42,135 nt of DNA. It comes from an uncultured Bacillota bacterium. Its GTDB lineage: Bacteria; Bacillota_I; Bacilli_A; RF39; UBA660. Made by a program: the position numbers and the translations under genes. Each line of letters starts with the position of its first letter. The first letter of the stretch is position 1. The DNA lies in contig CAMBIR010000003.1 in assembly GCA_945867665.1 (NCBI GenBank), positions 82,757 through 124,891 of the forward strand. Direction: 5' to 3'. The notes beneath the pieces are model-generated. The model was not told the origin of the DNA and did no database searches. It worked only from the letters and a program-made list of their open reading frames with translations. Below are positions 42,024 to 42,135 of the stretch, piece after piece.

Positions 42024-42035
42024 TACTGATCAGTA
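42024..42035. promoter_or_regulatory. 12-bp palindrome upstream of ohyA
   Basis: TACTGATCAGTA is a perfect palindrome, with partial extension (AAAA/TTTT outside one mismatch). A TATAAT (minus strand, 41982-41987) lies closer to ohyA. It could be an operator for a regulator of fatty-acid response, but no regulator gene is visible. The rest of the final 295 bp is AT-rich with nothing else supported. Confidence 0.35.
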
Positions 42036-42135
42036 CTTTCTTTAAAAAAATTATCTAATTATCTGAAAATTTTTTCATATAAGGGTTTGTCAAGAAAAAT
42101 GTGTAAGTTCTAAAAATTATATAAAATATTAAGTT

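Overview
The window is strongly AT-rich, uses the standard bacterial code (TGG for Trp, TGA as a stop) and carries typical Gram-positive ribosome binding sites. A type B RNase P RNA, gpsB-rnpB and comN-secDF neighbourhoods, fused SecDF, a RodZ-PgsA pair, an LCP wall enzyme and a SpoIIP homologue point to a low-GC Bacillota of the Bacilli / Erysipelotrichia / RF39-like kind, probably host-associated and fermentative. No species can be named from this sequence. Almost every gene lies on the minus strand; only two isolated genes are on the plus strand.

Layout, left to right. (1) 1-6.9 kb: an amino-acid ABC transporter (ATPase plus a fused binding-protein/permease) beside a complete arginine deiminase operon, arcA-arcB-arcC, in which carbamate kinase is fused to a YfcC-type membrane carrier. 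(2) 7-10.7 kb: alarmone metabolism, with a small alarmone synthetase carrying two synthetase domains in tandem next to a full-length Rel. (3) 10.8-21.6 kb: housekeeping core, comprising add-comN-secDF, a tRNA-Glu, an acetyltransferase, rodZ-pgsA, rnpB-gpsB, a HAD-like protein, an LCP protein, a small membrane protein and a SpoIIP-like amidase. (4) 21.6-33 kb: accessory zone with tag, two unrecognised HExxH proteins, GNAT, a nucleoside phosphorylase-like enzyme, an orphan 143-aa protein with a structured leader, an XRE regulator, YbaK, DUF4186, a transglutaminase-like protein and several gene fragments. (5) 33-42 kb: Ca-type P-ATPase with a 4Fe-4S membrane protein, a DUF1287 protein, a YtrA-type GntR-ABC operon with a clear operator, a lipoprotein and oleate hydratase.

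The arc operon should import arginine, split it to ornithine, ammonia and carbamoyl phosphate, and make ATP. Translational overlaps (7 bp arcA/arcB, 4 bp arcB/arcC) suggest tight coupling.

Most worth a second look: the tandem-domain alarmone synthetase; the carbamate kinase-carrier fusion; a structured ~190-nt leader with an exact 44-bp tandem duplication and a possible attenuator before the 143-aa orphan gene; a 73-bp hairpin element duplicated in two 5' leaders; and two genes whose best start codon appears to be ATA.
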